Shown piece by piece: positions 22,771-34,670 of a DNA stretch of 64,000 nt. The notes below the pieces were generated by a model. That model did not search any database, was not told the DNA's origin, and saw only the letters and a list, made by a program, of their open reading frames with translations. Positions within the stretch are counted from its first letter, which is position 1. Every line of letters starts with the position of its first letter. Source of the DNA: Omphiscola glabra (taxonomy: Eukaryota; Mollusca; Gastropoda; Lymnaeidae). Location: NCBI GenBank assembly GCA_964017045.1, contig OZ024794.1:31021315-31085314 (forward strand). The letters are read 5' to 3'. A program made the position numbers and the translations under genes.

Positions 22771-23235
22771 GATCAAGGGCCTCTTCGCTAACATAGTAGT
22801 ACCGAACAGCGATGACATCTTGTCCGACCCGAGTCTGGCATCCGTCCGTCACAATGTGACGATGGTATGGAATTCGCAGGACGAAATCCACAAGGCCTGG
22901 GATTATTCTTATAGGATTATTAGCTGGTTCCCAACAGCAAATCGCCTCTCTCCACGCCGCTGGATGACCCCAAGGGAACATCGTGTGGATGATACAGCTT
23001 GGCACCAGTGGCGTCGCAGGAGTTGCCGGAATGTTTCATTGTATCAATGTTATCCGCCTGTCGGGACTCCATCTCCGGGGTTTTGAATTCAGAGTTGCCT
23101 TCTCTTAGATGAGTTGCCGTCCAAGGTTAACGAGTCCCATCCACCCGGGGTGCTGGTGATGTTTTTTGCTTGTCTGGGCTTTGGCGGGGATTGAACTCCT
23201 GACCATGTACCCGGACGATTACGGCAGTTCTATTA
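22771..23235 (-). mobile_element. tRNA-derived-SINE-like repeat, copy 1
   Basis: The reverse complement aligns over most of its length to 40141-40525. Shared blocks include CCCCGGAGATGGAGTCCCG, CGGCAACTC, GGTGCCAAGCTGTATCATCC and GGCCTTGTG. The right end carries GAGTTCAATCCC in reverse orientation, a fit to the Pol III B box GTTCRANNC. Boundaries are approximate and no clear target duplication was found. Frames inside it are not genes. Confidence 0.6.
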
Positions 23236-23746
23236 ATAGATTTCCGCCATTAAATGACAAGCCCCATAATGCGCGTTTCAACAATGATTTACATCCAAAT
23301 CGTTTTTCGTTTTCTTCAAATGTGCTACTGTCGTAACAAAGTCTCCCTAAACCAAAAGTTGTTGGGGTTTTTCTTTTTAAAATACGCAGCCTATATTGTT
23401 TAGATTCCCAACTGATTCTCTCTATTCAATATCACAATAATGAATGATCTGCCCCACCTATTTGATCGCGATTTATTTTAAATAAATATTTTTTTTTAGA
23501 TGCGAATACAGCAGAAAGCTAAAAAAAAAACCATCAACAAACGCTGAGGTTAAATAGCATTTCAATTATTACGTCGAATCAAAAGTTGTTGTTTTTTTGT
23601 TACAAACTTTAGAAATGATTCGTCTTCCCCAAATTGTCGATTTAAAAATAGTTTCGACGGATGCGGTTTTCAATAAAATGTGCTAAAGTGTATTGAAAAG
23701 GCAGTATGGCATCTACCTGCAGGAGTTTTAGTAGTTACAAAATTCA

Positions 23747-24039
23747 AAATAATCATTACAGGCCACCAAATAATCATTACAAGCCAACAAATAATCATTA
23801 CAAGCGGCCAAATAATCATTACAAGCCACCAAATAATCATTACAAGCGGCCAAATAATCATTACAAGCCACTAAATAATCATTACAAGCCACCAAATAAT
23901 CATTACAAGCGGCCAAATAATCATTACAAGCCACTAAATAATCATTACAAGCCACCAAATAATCATTACAAGCGGCCAAATAATCATTACAAGCCACTAA
24001 ATAATCATTACAAGCCACCAAATAATCATTACAAGCGGC
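23747..24039. repeat. 21-bp minisatellite with trimer higher-order structure
   Basis: Fourteen copies of AATAATCATTACAAGCNNCC. The variable bases cycle as GCGGCC, GCCACT, GCCACC through most of the array, so the effective repeat is 63 bp. Both strands stay open over long stretches because the unit is a multiple of three; no gene is implied. Confidence 0.95.
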
Positions 24040-24440
24040 TGAATTTCGGGAACTTTATACTTTACTTGTACACGATTTCCTTTGAATAAATCACACATTA
24101 ATAAATATAATAATGTGATGTCATTGTAAACAACTCATGTCTTTTTAACGTGCTTATACGATTCATAAAAATGACCAGTTCTGAAAACCCATACAAGTGT
24201 AGGGAAAGTTCTGCAAAACATTTTGTTTTATCTCTATGACTTTGATAACACTTGATAATATTTAGGAAAGGTAAATAATTTTTTTTTTTACAATAATTTA
24301 AAAAAAATCAAATTTATGTTCGCCATGTAAAATGATGCTTGCCGTGCTTTCTGTTGAAAATTCATATTCATAAATCGTCTACCCCAGAAATATTATAAAT
24401 AAAAATTTAAAGCCACATTACTATTTAGTTATATATATAT
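24040..24440. other. intergenic, no gene seen
   Basis: AT-rich unique sequence. Confidence 0.6.
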
Positions 24441-24484
24441 TCATCATCATCATCATCATTTCTCATCATCATCATCATCATTTC

Positions 24485-24545
<61 letters not shown>

Positions 24546-24780
24546 CATCCTCATCATCGTCATCATCCTCATCCTCATCATCCTCATCATCATCATCATC
24601 ATCCTCTTCATCATCATCATCATCATCATCATCCTCATCCTCATCCTCATCATCGTCATCATCCTCATCCTCATCATCCTCATCATCATCATCATCATCA
24701 TCCTCATCCTCATCCTCATCATCCTCATCATCCTCATCATCATCATCATCATCATCATAATCATCATCATCATCATCATG
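24441..24780. repeat. (TCA)n trinucleotide microsatellite with CCT interruptions
   Basis: About 340 bp of CAT/TCA repeats. The pattern of TCCTCA interruptions at 24540-24600 recurs at 24633-24690, so the array grew by block duplication of about 93 bp as well as by slippage. Confidence 0.95.
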
Positions 24781-26333
24781 TCCCTTAATCCTTGGACCGT
24801 TGGGGCGCCACAGATGACATGAAAACTATCCTCCTCCATTCCTCTCGGTCTTCTGCACTACGCATAGCATCGCCTGGTTGTAATCCCGTCCAGCAGAGCC
24901 ATGGCTTGACTTTTCGAGGAGCCCTGCCACTTTCCGGTGTCGTCCTCCCCCAATTAGCATTCAAAAGTTGATAATTTTAAAGTACCCGAAGTTCCATGCA
25001 GCCGTAAAGGTTTCAGGGCCGACACGACGGCTCTGGGGATAAATGACACGCGTCTATTAAACGGACATCTCTCCCGTTGCTCTCAAATTGACTGTCGAGT
25101 GTTGCGGAACTAAATTTGTGTATGATCTAAAATGCACCCTTGCAATTTAAAATTACAAAAAAAATTATGGGTTCTATAAGGATTCAAGGGTCGAGAAAAA
25201 CCTAAGGGAAAAAAAGCATACCACCAAGGGCGCCACACCTTGAATGAATTTAGTTCATGCTGGGTTGGGGCGGAGTTAGATATATTCTTGATCATTATTA
25301 TGCCTAGTTTTAGCGCGCCCCATCTGAAATTCTGATATGCCCCCTCAAAATTGTCTGAAAGAACATCGAATTCAAGTATGTAACAAAATGCATCCATGTA
25401 TCTTAAATTTGCCAAAGAGTTTTCGATCATTGTGACAGTACGGGGTTGAATCTAAGGGTTCGCTAAATGATTATTCTGGGACTCACCGCAGCTGGAGTGA
25501 ATTCAGTTTATGTATGACACTGGGCGCCATAATGCCTGCCCATACTTTAAAAAAATGTCCTTCCCCGATCAAAAGAAACACTGAATTCAGGTGCACTAGA
25601 AAATGCGTCTCTTGATACTGAAATAATTTAAATGTTCTGAAGATGTGAGTCTACAGACCCTGTTGACGCACTCACTTTCATGACACAAACTCTGCTGCTA
25701 TCTGAAAATGCCTACCCTCCGTATCATTAAAAAAAATTTCACCCTGGTGGGCCACCCAAGTTGTTCCGCTTTCTACGCCCCGGACAGAGACATAGCTTGA
25801 GAGTTTGACGCCAGGGGACAATATTCATTTCAACCTGCCCCCCTACCTCACCTCTAAAATCCATTATTTTTATCCCTTAAGTACAGCCAAAGCCCATTTT
25901 GGGACCCAGCTAGACTGTCGCCCAGGGACACCTGTCCCCTCTGCCATCCTCAGCTACGCATCCAGCCACTGGCACTGCCCCGCCCCCCCCCATCTGAAAT
26001 TCACCTCTCCCGGAGGAAAACGACTGAAAGAAACACTGGTTTTGTATCCGGGGTGGGGGGGGGGAGATGGGCTAAGTTTTACAAATTGTTCACTGGTACA
26101 CTAGGAGAAATCTATTTACAACTCTGTACATAGAATACACCCCCCCCCCCACACACTCACACACCACTCTTGTTTATTGACTTATAAGCTCTTGATGGTG
26201 CATTAAGGCCGTTCATAAATTTATTTCCTTAACTCTGATCTAAACCTGTCACGACACTACTTGCCTTATCTCTATCTCTCGTTATCTCTCTATTTCTCGT
26301 TCTCTCTTTCTCTCTCTATTTCTCGTTTTCCCT

Positions 26334-26379
<46 letters not shown>

Positions 26380-27099
26380 AATTCTCTCTCAATTCTTTTA
26401 CTCAGAAATCACAACCACTTTGCGGTAACGGTGTGCCTGCAGACATTTACGGAAAACCTATTTCCAAGTAGCGAGCAGTGATCTGTCCTAACTCCCTCAG
26501 CCCTGGAGTGCATCTATTTGTTGCCCGACTAGAGCAGCTCGCATGAATAACCAACAGGACCCTCCTGCTTTGGCAAACTGGGGGACCTGGTGCAGACAAA
26601 CAAGAAAGTGGAGGGTCTTAGTTCGACTAAACATTCAGAAACTAGACTTTTTAGCAGAACAAAAAAAGAAATTTGCAATGATGCAAAGCAGCGAGGAATT
26701 CCCCGCAAAAAGGCGGCAAGTCAGGCGTTTGATGCGGTTTTTTTAAGTTCACAATCACATAGCGAAGACTCTTTGGTCGCAGCGGGACGTCTTGATTAGG
26801 AATTAGAAGACAAGAGGAAACTCACGGGCTTGGCTCACAGAGTTGGTGTTGGTTTAACTGGACGCCCTCCGTAACAGATCACCCTTAAATAAAATGGATG
26901 TTCAAAAAAACCATCGAGAATCACCGGCTGACGAAGGAGATTCAGGTGCTTATAAAATGGTGGATGTCCTTTACTCCAGGAGAATGGTTTGGTGTGAGAT
27001 GGCCAATGAAAACACAACCCGTCACGAGTCTGTGGTGAGCAGCTTGCAATCTTCACTCCCCAGGCAAACCCGGAGATAAGGCAACTCGCCGTCACTCTT
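24781..27099. other. intergenic with old degenerate repeat
   Basis: 25100-26110 shows internal similarities (CCCCATCTGAAATTC at 25318 and 25986; TGAATTTAGTTCATG against TGAATTCAGTTTATG) that suggest a decayed multi-copy mobile sequence. 26269-26400 is a (TC)n microsatellite. Frames at 26543-26799 are non-repetitive but match nothing I know. Confidence 0.4.
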
Positions 27100-27169
27100 G
27101 CTACAGTTAAACTGATTATTATCTGTAGCAAACGCTGCTACAGTTAAACTGATTATTATCTGTAGCAAA
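27100..27169. repeat. 37-bp tandem duplication containing an inverted repeat
   Basis: Two copies at a 37-bp period. Each holds GCTACAG and its reverse complement CTGTAGC, 16 nt apart (27100-27106/27123-27129 and 27137-27143/27160-27166). Confidence 0.8.
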
Positions 27170-27445
27170 CCCTGGTGTGATCTATGTCCAAATTGCCGTT
27201 TTCGGATTGTTTTGATCTATATGAAAATAGTTCTAGTAATTATTATAATGTCATTTAATCATGATTGACATTGTTTTCTGCTTCTGAAAGCTCTAACGGG
27301 AATCGGTACACCATCACACGATACAATATGTCATTACGGGCATTTGTAGCGGATCATGTGGTTCAATGTCACTCGAAGAATTTTTTATTTTATTTAGATT
27401 TAGAAATTATTATTTTTTTTTAAACGCAATTCACACCATATCTTC
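27170..27445. other. intergenic spacer, no gene seen
   Basis: AT-rich unique sequence. Confidence 0.55.
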
Positions 27446-27815
27446 TAGATTCTTTTGACACTCTAGCGTTTAGATTCTTTGACACTCTAGCGTTTAGATT
27501 TTTTGACACTCTAGCGTTTATATTAGTTAGGCAATCCGGCGTTTAGATTCGTTTGGCACCCCGGTGTTTAGATTCGTTTGACACCCCGGTGTTTAGATTC
27601 GTTTGGCCCGGTGTTTAGATTCGTTTGGCACCCCGCTGTTTAGATTCGTTTGGCACCCCGGCGTTTAGATTCATTTGGCACCCCGGTGTTTAGATTCGCT
27701 TGGCACCCCGGCGTTTAGATTCGTTTGACACCCCGGTGTTTAGATTCGTTTGACACCCCGGTGTTTAGATTCGTTTGGCACCCAGGTGTTTAGATTCGTT
27801 TGGCATTCCAGTATT
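27446..27815. repeat. 25-bp minisatellite (TTTAGATTCGTTTGGCACCC)
   Basis: About 15 copies. The left four are a diverged variant (GACACTCTAGCG). The rest alternate GGCACCCC and GACACCCC, and one copy near 27603 has lost CACC. Confidence 0.95.
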
Positions 27816-29133
27816 TAGTACATACACAAAAGTTTTATAAAAATCTTCATATAAAGAACGTTAGTTTACAATACTAATAAAACTATAATCCGCAACGTAG
27901 CGTGTCTTATGAGGCTTTTAAAAATATCTATGGGTTTCGTCAAGCCGTTGGGCAGTACGATGACCTCCTGGCGTCCGTAAAAAAAGCGCAAACTTAAGTG
28001 GTATGGCCACGTGACCAGAAAATAAAGACGATTTCATTTTCAGACAAAATATGACGCGCCCAACGCAGTTGCGCTATAATTCATTTAGCGTAGTTATCAG
28101 GAATTATAGTTTGCGCGCTATTGAACTCATTATTGAACCATACTTTGTTTTAAACCAAAAAATTTTTTGTATATACTCTCAATACAAAATTCGCTGATTA
28201 GGAAGCCGACTGTTAAAAAGCAGTCCATTAGGAAGCAGTCTATAGTCACACCAGAAGCGTAATCTATATAAAAGATATTGACTAGCTCCGTATTTTTTTG
28301 TAAATTATGTTCGCGTACCGAGATTACGTTAAGAATTGATATAAAATGAAGTCATCAAGAAATCCCATTATCGAACGTGTGTCCCACTGTTGAACCCACC
28401 TTTAAGTCTGGGGTTGTGGGACCTGCTGTCGCCACACCAAAATATCTGAAGCCGCCATTAAAACACAAAACTCGTCCCAAGTCAGTTATTGAGTTAATGT
28501 CCATAAATGTCCCCAGCCATCCGGGATGTAAGGTCATCACGTACTTCAGATGTGTATCAGCGGGGTGGGTGGGTGGTCTATCAGTGTGTGTGTGTCCCCC
28601 ATCAACCGACCCCCACCCGCCCCGTATAGGGATCAGACGGTGACGCGAGTTAAGTCGGAAGTTTATCTCAGTCCAACAATCAGGGCCAACAATCACAGCC
28701 CACCATGATCCATCGCTTAGTCAAGTCAAGGACTCGGACCGACCTGACGCTGGTGACATTGACCTCATGTCTACGACTCCAACTGCATCGCATGACGCGG
28801 TTAACCGGCCGTACTAGGACCAGGACCGTTATCTGTTTCATCGAAAAGGTGGGGGTTTATTTCGTGAAACTTAGGAAACGCCTATTCGCGCCCCCCACCC
28901 TTCCCACATTTTTAGCAAGGGTATGGGCAGTATGGTCGGCGATATGTATCCATGTGATAAGTATGACACACAACGGAAACCCATATTCACTTTTCTATTC
29001 TCATTGCAAAGGACGGTAACACAACCGGGTGAGCTACCACAACACCCCCACCCACCCCCACCCCCAATTGATCTCGTCTCAGTCTCGTCTCAGTCACGTC
29101 AATATCATTTTCTCTAAACGTGCGAGTTTGATG
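27816..29133. other. intergenic, no gene seen
   Basis: Unique sequence of mixed composition. Short frames at 28355-28696 and 28705-29019 are GC-richer but lack codon structure or recognisable motifs. Confidence 0.45.
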
Positions 29134-30125
29134 CAGGGGTCGGCAAACTACGGCCCCCGGGTTCGGTTTCTCCGGCCCGCGGAGTCAATAAGACTCCATA
29201 CTCATTTTGAAATGACAGAAGATAATAGCGCCCGTGCATGGTAGGCATGGAACAATGAGGGAAGACAATTTCAATGAGGCATATAGAAAAACCCATGTCC
29301 AGCACGATATTGATAGGACAACGAATTGGGGTTAAAAGTTTGTGCAGTGAAAGGAAATGTTTAATTTTGGACTGTTGGCAAGCCTGTTTAGAGTGTTGAC
29401 TTTTCGAAGCCTATAGTTCTTCATTGCGTTATTCTCAAACGGGCATTGTGGGTAAAATACATGAGAACACATTGTTTCATGGACTTTATTATGTCGTATG
29501 GTCTCCATCATCGTCAGTTCCGCGAGTTTGCAGCGGAAATTAAGCGAGAAATCCCGACTACTGTCAGGTGGCTAAGTTGTGGAAAGGTTTTTGCATCGAT
29601 TTATATTTTTAAAACTGAGGGCTGAGATTGATATTTTCTTGGATGTAAAGAATCAGCCTCGATTGTAACTCACAAGTAGAGAATGGAAATGACAGATTTG
29701 AACGAACAATTGACCATCGATTGGAAGGCATTTCGGCTACACCTAAATCTTTGCTAGTAGTAGTAGGACGAAGAGTTGGTTTCACTCAATTTCCGCGCTG
29801 TGAAATTTCGAGCAGTACAAGAAGCGGCATGCCCATCTCCTTGGAGAGATTGTGCACGGTATGCTTTACTGCCTTCTCACAGCCGTATTTTCTGATCTAT
29901 CTGCCGGTCCGGTGCAACAACAAACAAAAATAAGGATCTACCTAAAACCGTTTAAAGGCTTTCCATGCAGTAATATTTTATTCGGTGTCTAATTGGAATG
30001 AAGTAAAAACCTGACTGTCAGAAATGCGCACATTTCTTGCTTCGTGTTCCATTGCGACACAATCCAACCAGCCCTCAGATATTTTCTTACTTTTCCTTTT
30101 TAAAAAAAAAGTTTGCCGACCCTTC
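29134..30125 (+). mobile_element. decayed hAT (Charlie/ZBED-like) transposon, ~1 kb
   Basis: The left end is CAGGGGTCGGCAAACTACGG, a classic hAT terminus. The right end is AAGTTTGCCGACCCTTC, its near inverted complement with a degraded last triplet. Flanks GTTTGATG and GTTTCGTG match at 6 of 8 positions, fitting an old target duplication. The interior holds a piece of transposase at 29419-29669. The element is far shorter than an autonomous copy and is inactive. Confidence 0.72.
29419..29669 (+). pseudogene. hAT transposase fragment (GTF2IRD2/ZBED5-like), broken
   Basis: Conceptual translation gives LHCVILKRALW, then GLHHRQFREF, then TVRWLSCGKVF, then after a frameshift LRAEIDIFLDVKNQPRL and a stop. 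This order (LHC...ALC, GLNHRQF, EVRWLSRGKV, LREEIEIFLE) is characteristic of the catalytic region of Charlie-type hAT transposases and of domesticated relatives such as ZBED5, from family memory. The +1 shift near 29620, the stop at 29666 and the loss of both ends make it a pseudogene. It lies within the termini at 29134 and 30125, which explains its origin. Confidence 0.75.
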
Positions 30126-31678
30126 GTTTCGTGAGGTTAAAGTGTACGCCGACTGTCGCCCGGACGTAGGAAACTTTACAATTAGTGGAACTATACATGG
30201 AAGATAAGAGTCCCCCGATGCTTTGAGACCTATATAATCGTCGTTAGTTCTGCTATGTCCCGGGGGGGGGGGGGGGGGATAAAACTAAAACTTTGCTTCC
30301 TTCTTTTTGTTTGTTTTTTTCTCATGTAAATTTAAATATCAGTTAAGTAATAATTTTTTCCTTATCAGTTCTGTAATCAAAGGGTACAGAATGGAGAAGA
30401 GTAAATGTGTAGTGTGTTTAGATATTTGTGGTAAGGTTTGTGATCTGAAAAGGGAAGACTTATGTGGGGTTGTTATTATTTGGGGGGGGGGGAGTATCTT
30501 GTTTCTAGACAATGTGTATAGTATGTTTAAGGGCTTCATTTTGCGGACAGCATCCTAGCCGGCACGGTTTTCTTCCCCTGAACGGAAGTGGAGGACATCA
30601 CTTCCTCACGTCAAGACGCCATTTTAGCCCGGTATCCGATCGATATCCCTCCTCTCGCTCCCTTAGCTTCTGGAAAGATCACAGGAGGGGCATATCGACC
30701 CCATGATCAAATTGGAAAATACTCGAGGTAATCGGTAGAGCATCCCGTCGTGCAGTTTCTTTTAGGTCAGCCCTGTGCCTCGTGGTCCTGTGTCCAGGGC
30801 ACGCAAGAATCTGCTCGATGATAGGCAATATCTAGAGGGAATGAAAAGCAAAAAACACTGTACGGCTGAGGTGAATGGAGACTGTCATGTTATGATGAAA
30901 GAACTGGTGCGGATTGGGGGCGGTAGACGCGTGGGGTCATAGAAAATGGTAATTTAAATAAGGTGTTTTTTTTGGGCGGGGGGGGGGGGTATTGGGTGGG
31001 TGTAAAAAAAGAGTAAATTTGGGGTTTGAATAGACGTTAAAACGTGTGACGCTGTCACATCACAATAAGGAGACAGTTATGGGAGAAAAAGAGATTGTCT
31101 TCTGTAGAAACTTCTGTAGGACTTAAAGGCGGAGCTGATAAATTGTCTGTTTGTGTTATAGTAGGATTATGGTCGTGTCCGATAATGTGTCCATCTGGAG
31201 GTCCCGCAAGATGTCAGTATGAACTTTGGCCAAGTCTTTTTAAATAATCCAAAGGATTTAAGAAACGTCTCATTTCCCTACTGTACAGATACCATGACTG
31301 TTGGGTAAAACTTCATTAGTCTTTCCACTCCGCTGGTACCAATGCTGGTAAGGAAAGTCCGACCGGCCATAAAGAAGCCAAATGTTGTTTTCCACAGCTT
31401 TCTCTCCCCCCCCCCCCCTTTTTGCCCCCATTGACTTTCGCCTGTCAGTCGTCACGGTTAGCTTTATGTCGGGCCCCACCTCAGAATAAAAGATGGCACC
31501 TGAACCCCGCCATTGTTTGTTTGTGGCCCAAGTGTCCAGCCAGAGGCACCGAGGGCTTGGGGGCTGGAGAGGTAACGGTCCGTGTGGTAACTTGATCTGG
31601 GTGAGGAGGAAAATGGGGAGAAGACAACTGCAGTGACAGGTAGTTTGTTGGACGTTTGTGGTAAAGAAGCGCTTTGTA
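30126..31678. other. intergenic, no gene confirmed
   Basis: Contains G-runs at 30260-30277, 30482-30492 and 30977-30989 and a C-run at about 31407-31421. A small promoter-like motif group at 30583-30626 is reported as a finding. Confidence 0.5.
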
Positions 31679-31817
31679 TGTCCTGACTATATGCCGATGA
31701 GTATTGTATACGCGAGTGTTGTATGTCCTGAATCTATGCCGATGAGTGTTGTATACGCGAGTGTGTATGTCCTGAATATATGCCGATGAGTGTTGTATAC
31801 GCGAGTGTTGTATGTTC
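31679..31817. repeat. 45-bp tandem repeat, 3 copies
   Basis: Three copies of a unit beginning TATGTCCTGA and containing TATGCCGATGAGTGTTGTAT and ACGCGAG. Confidence 0.9.
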
Positions 31818-32215
31818 TGAATAACGGAGCTGTGAGGTAATCTTCTGAGTATCGGCAGAGTAGAGAGAGTCTTTCTACGTTAGTAACATGGAGATCTTGA
31901 AAGGTCGGTATCAAAAAAAGACATCGCAACATTTTTTGACGGTGAGACAAGATTGACATTAGCTCAGATGTAAGTAGCGGCAAGTGTTGTTGGGGGAGTT
32001 CGGGGCGGGTATGGGGAGGGCTAAAAGACACTTGTCAAGTGTCTACTTTAAGGGTTGCTCATAGCAGTGGGTGTCGGGCGTGATGTCACAATGGATCCAT
32101 TGTGTGAGTGTTGTCAGAAACGTTATCAATCATAAACACGAGTGAGACAAGTGCGCCACGTTTCGCTCTACGATGACTCTTCACTGTAAGTGTTTGGTAT
32201 GGAATACAAAGGGTT
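31818..32215. other. intergenic, no gene seen
   Basis: Unique sequence with no recognisable feature. Confidence 0.55.
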
Positions 32216-32690
32216 TTTAACGCTTTAACAGAATATGTGGGGCATACAGTACAGTCATTTTTAACGCTATCACAAAATATATTGGTCATACAGTACAGTC
32301 ATTTTTAACGTTATCACAGAATATGTTGGTCATAAAGTACAGTCATTTTTAACGCTATCACAGAATATGTTGGTCATACCAGTAGCGTAGCAAGCTTAAC
32401 TCGCGCCCGGGGCACAATACCTTTTTAGCGCCCCCCAATACCTTTTTAGCGCCCCTTCTATTCGAAAACTATACAATATTATAGTAAAATATACCATTTG
32501 GCGCCCCATTGTGAGTAGCGCCCGGGGCATGATCCCCCTTGCCCCCCTCACTACGCCAATGGGCCATACAGTACAATCATTTTTAACGTTAGCACAGAAT
32601 ATATTGGGTCATACAGTACAGTCATTTTTAACGCTATCACAGAATATATTGGGTCATACAATTCAATGTTTTTTCACGGTATAACGTTTT
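32216..32690. repeat. 44-bp minisatellite interrupted by a MITE
   Basis: About six copies of a 44-bp unit (TTTTTAACGCTATCACAGAA then TATATTGGTCATACAGTACA and GTCA). A MITE at 32380-32561 splits it; removing the element restores the unit, with GGTCATAC/GGCCATAC as the target duplication. Confidence 0.9.
32380..32561 (+). mobile_element. hAT-like MITE, CAGTGGCGTAG family, copy 3
   Basis: Starts CAGTAGCGTAGCAAGC and ends CACTACGCCAATG. Flanks GGTCATAC and GGCCATAC match at 7 of 8. The interior matches copies 1 and 2, including ATACCATTTGGCGCCC. Confidence 0.8.
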
Positions 32691-34509
32691 AGGTTTAAAT
32701 TGGGATACAATTCATTCGTTTTTCATGGTAACACAGCACGTTTCTTATACACATTTTATCACGGTGTATGTTTGGTACACAATGAGATGGTTTCTCGTGG
32801 CACCACGGTATATGCTAGGTTTAAAATGCAAATTTTTTTTTTTTTAATTCGCGAAAACTTGATAAAGTGGAATCCAGCTGCATATATGGCGAAAATTGAG
32901 GTCCGTAAAGTCTTATGTATGTCAATGTTTCTAAAAAATGTACGAGTGTTTGCGTTTAAACGCCTTTACAATATTCCGAGGATGTGGCGGTGGGATTTCT
33001 TAAATGGGCGCTAAAAGATATTGTTTCCCAATAAATAAGATACTATCTTAGATAGTTAAATTCTTTGTTGAATCTCAATTCCCGGGCTCCAAACACTCTA
33101 GGTTGCGCCGCTGATCAGGTCTCGATGTCGTATCGACTTTGCGGCGATAGAGGGGCTTCACTGTGATATATGCTTGTTTTAAGGAGATGTTTATTGTACT
33201 GGGCAATGGCCACCTGTACTGGTGTTACACAAAGGCAGAGCGAGTCGGACCTCTAAGCGCTACCCGCTTCCAAGAACTATTACAGCGGAGGAAAAATCTT
33301 TCCAGTTCGTTATAAACCAATCAAAGGGATTACTTTGTTTGTTTTGTTTTAGACCTACACGCGCTGGTGACATGTACCGCGTGGCCTGGTCAGTTAACGA
33401 TTAGGGTTTAGGTATCATAAATGACACGTGTTATGTTTGATGTCCACCGATAGTGTTTACCATGGGTTGAAACGGATGAAAAGGGTTTAAATTTGAACAC
33501 GTTTGACATGTGAGCAGCTTTCCTTTGACATTTGACATCCCAGCTTTCCTTTGACATTTGACATCAATAAACTCATTTAAAGTACTGGAATCATTTGACC
33601 ACGCTCCCCCCCCCCCCCACCCCACTGATCAACTCAGCAGATCAATACCATCAATAAGCAGACGCCTTGAAAGGGACACATGGATGTGATAAACTACACC
33701 TTTACAGGTAACGGCCGGGGGGGGGGGGGGGAGAGAGAGGGTTTTTGTCTGGCTCTGGAGTAAAAGTCAAATTATATTGGGGGAGGGGAGAGGGCTTATC
33801 TTCAGCCAATCAGGATCTGCTTTCTTGGTGCTATGTTGGGTGGGGTGGTGGGAGGATGGGGCTCAGGTTACAAAAGGAGTGTGGGGGGTGGGGGAAGGGG
33901 GTGCGAGATTTGCCAGGTAAAGTTATGATCTCAACACTGAAATGGCATACTGGTATTTTCAAAAAGGGAAAAAGTGTGTGTGTGTGGAAGGGTGTGTGTG
34001 TAAGACAACAATTGTACAATGCACCAGATACGTAGTCTGGGCCATAGCTGTGTTGTCTGGTTTTAAAAGAACATGACCTCCCCAAACACCCCAGTTCTCC
34101 ACCCTCACCCCTCAGACAAAACCGAGAGGAGCCTATCGCTGTACATCGCCGACAGAGATGTGGGGGGGGGGGGTTCTTATACCATGGCTATAACACAAAC
34201 ATAGATAATATATCAGACATAAGATGATATATATTTACTCTTACTTGGTCTTGTAGCGATGACATTTTAAAAAGAAATATTTTGCTTAAAGTCGAAGACA
34301 TAGTTTTAAAATTGTTAAGATGGAGGAGCGAATAACTTCATAACAAAGTCTAGATTAATGGGGCATACAGGTGGCCAGTATTAATAGGCAGGTATACGGT
34401 ACACGTTATCTCTTGATCTCTCTCATTTCTGGACACTGGGGTGGCCTCTTGCTCGAAATTAGTGTTTTAATCCCAGTGGATTTCACGTCTCAGTATTCTA
34501 TGTCTAATA
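32691..34509. other. intergenic, no gene seen
   Basis: Unique sequence with G-runs at 33717-33731 and 34160-34170, C-run at 33606-33618, and a short repeat of CTTTCCTTTGACATTTGACATC at 33519-33563. No coding signal. Confidence 0.5.
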
Positions 34510-34670
34510 CAGCGGCTCTCAACCAGTGGGTCGCGACGCCTAAGACCATCGGAAAACACATATACTCTACAGTTATGAAGTATAAACCAATATAATTTTG
34601 TAGCTGGTGTCGTCACAACACGAGGAACGGTATTAAAGGGTCGCGGCATTAGAAAAGTTGAGAACCACTG
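34510..34670 (+). mobile_element. SPIN-like hAT MITE, internally shortened
   Basis: Begins CAGCGGCTCTCAACC and ends GTTGAGAACCACTG. Flanks GTCTAATA and GTCTAAAA match at 7 of 8. It shares ACCATCGGAAAACA, CTACAGTTATGAAGTA and GGGTCGCGGCATTAG with the copy at 37484, but lacks the segment between GTCGCGAC and GCCTAAGACC. Confidence 0.8.

Noticed and set aside
22820..23086. Open frames at 22.8 kb
   Set aside because: They lie inside the SINE-like repeat shared with 40.1 kb and are not conserved as frames there.
26543..26799. Two overlapping frames with charged residues
   Set aside because: Non-repetitive, but overlap each other in different frames, match no family I know, and lack convincing splice sites.
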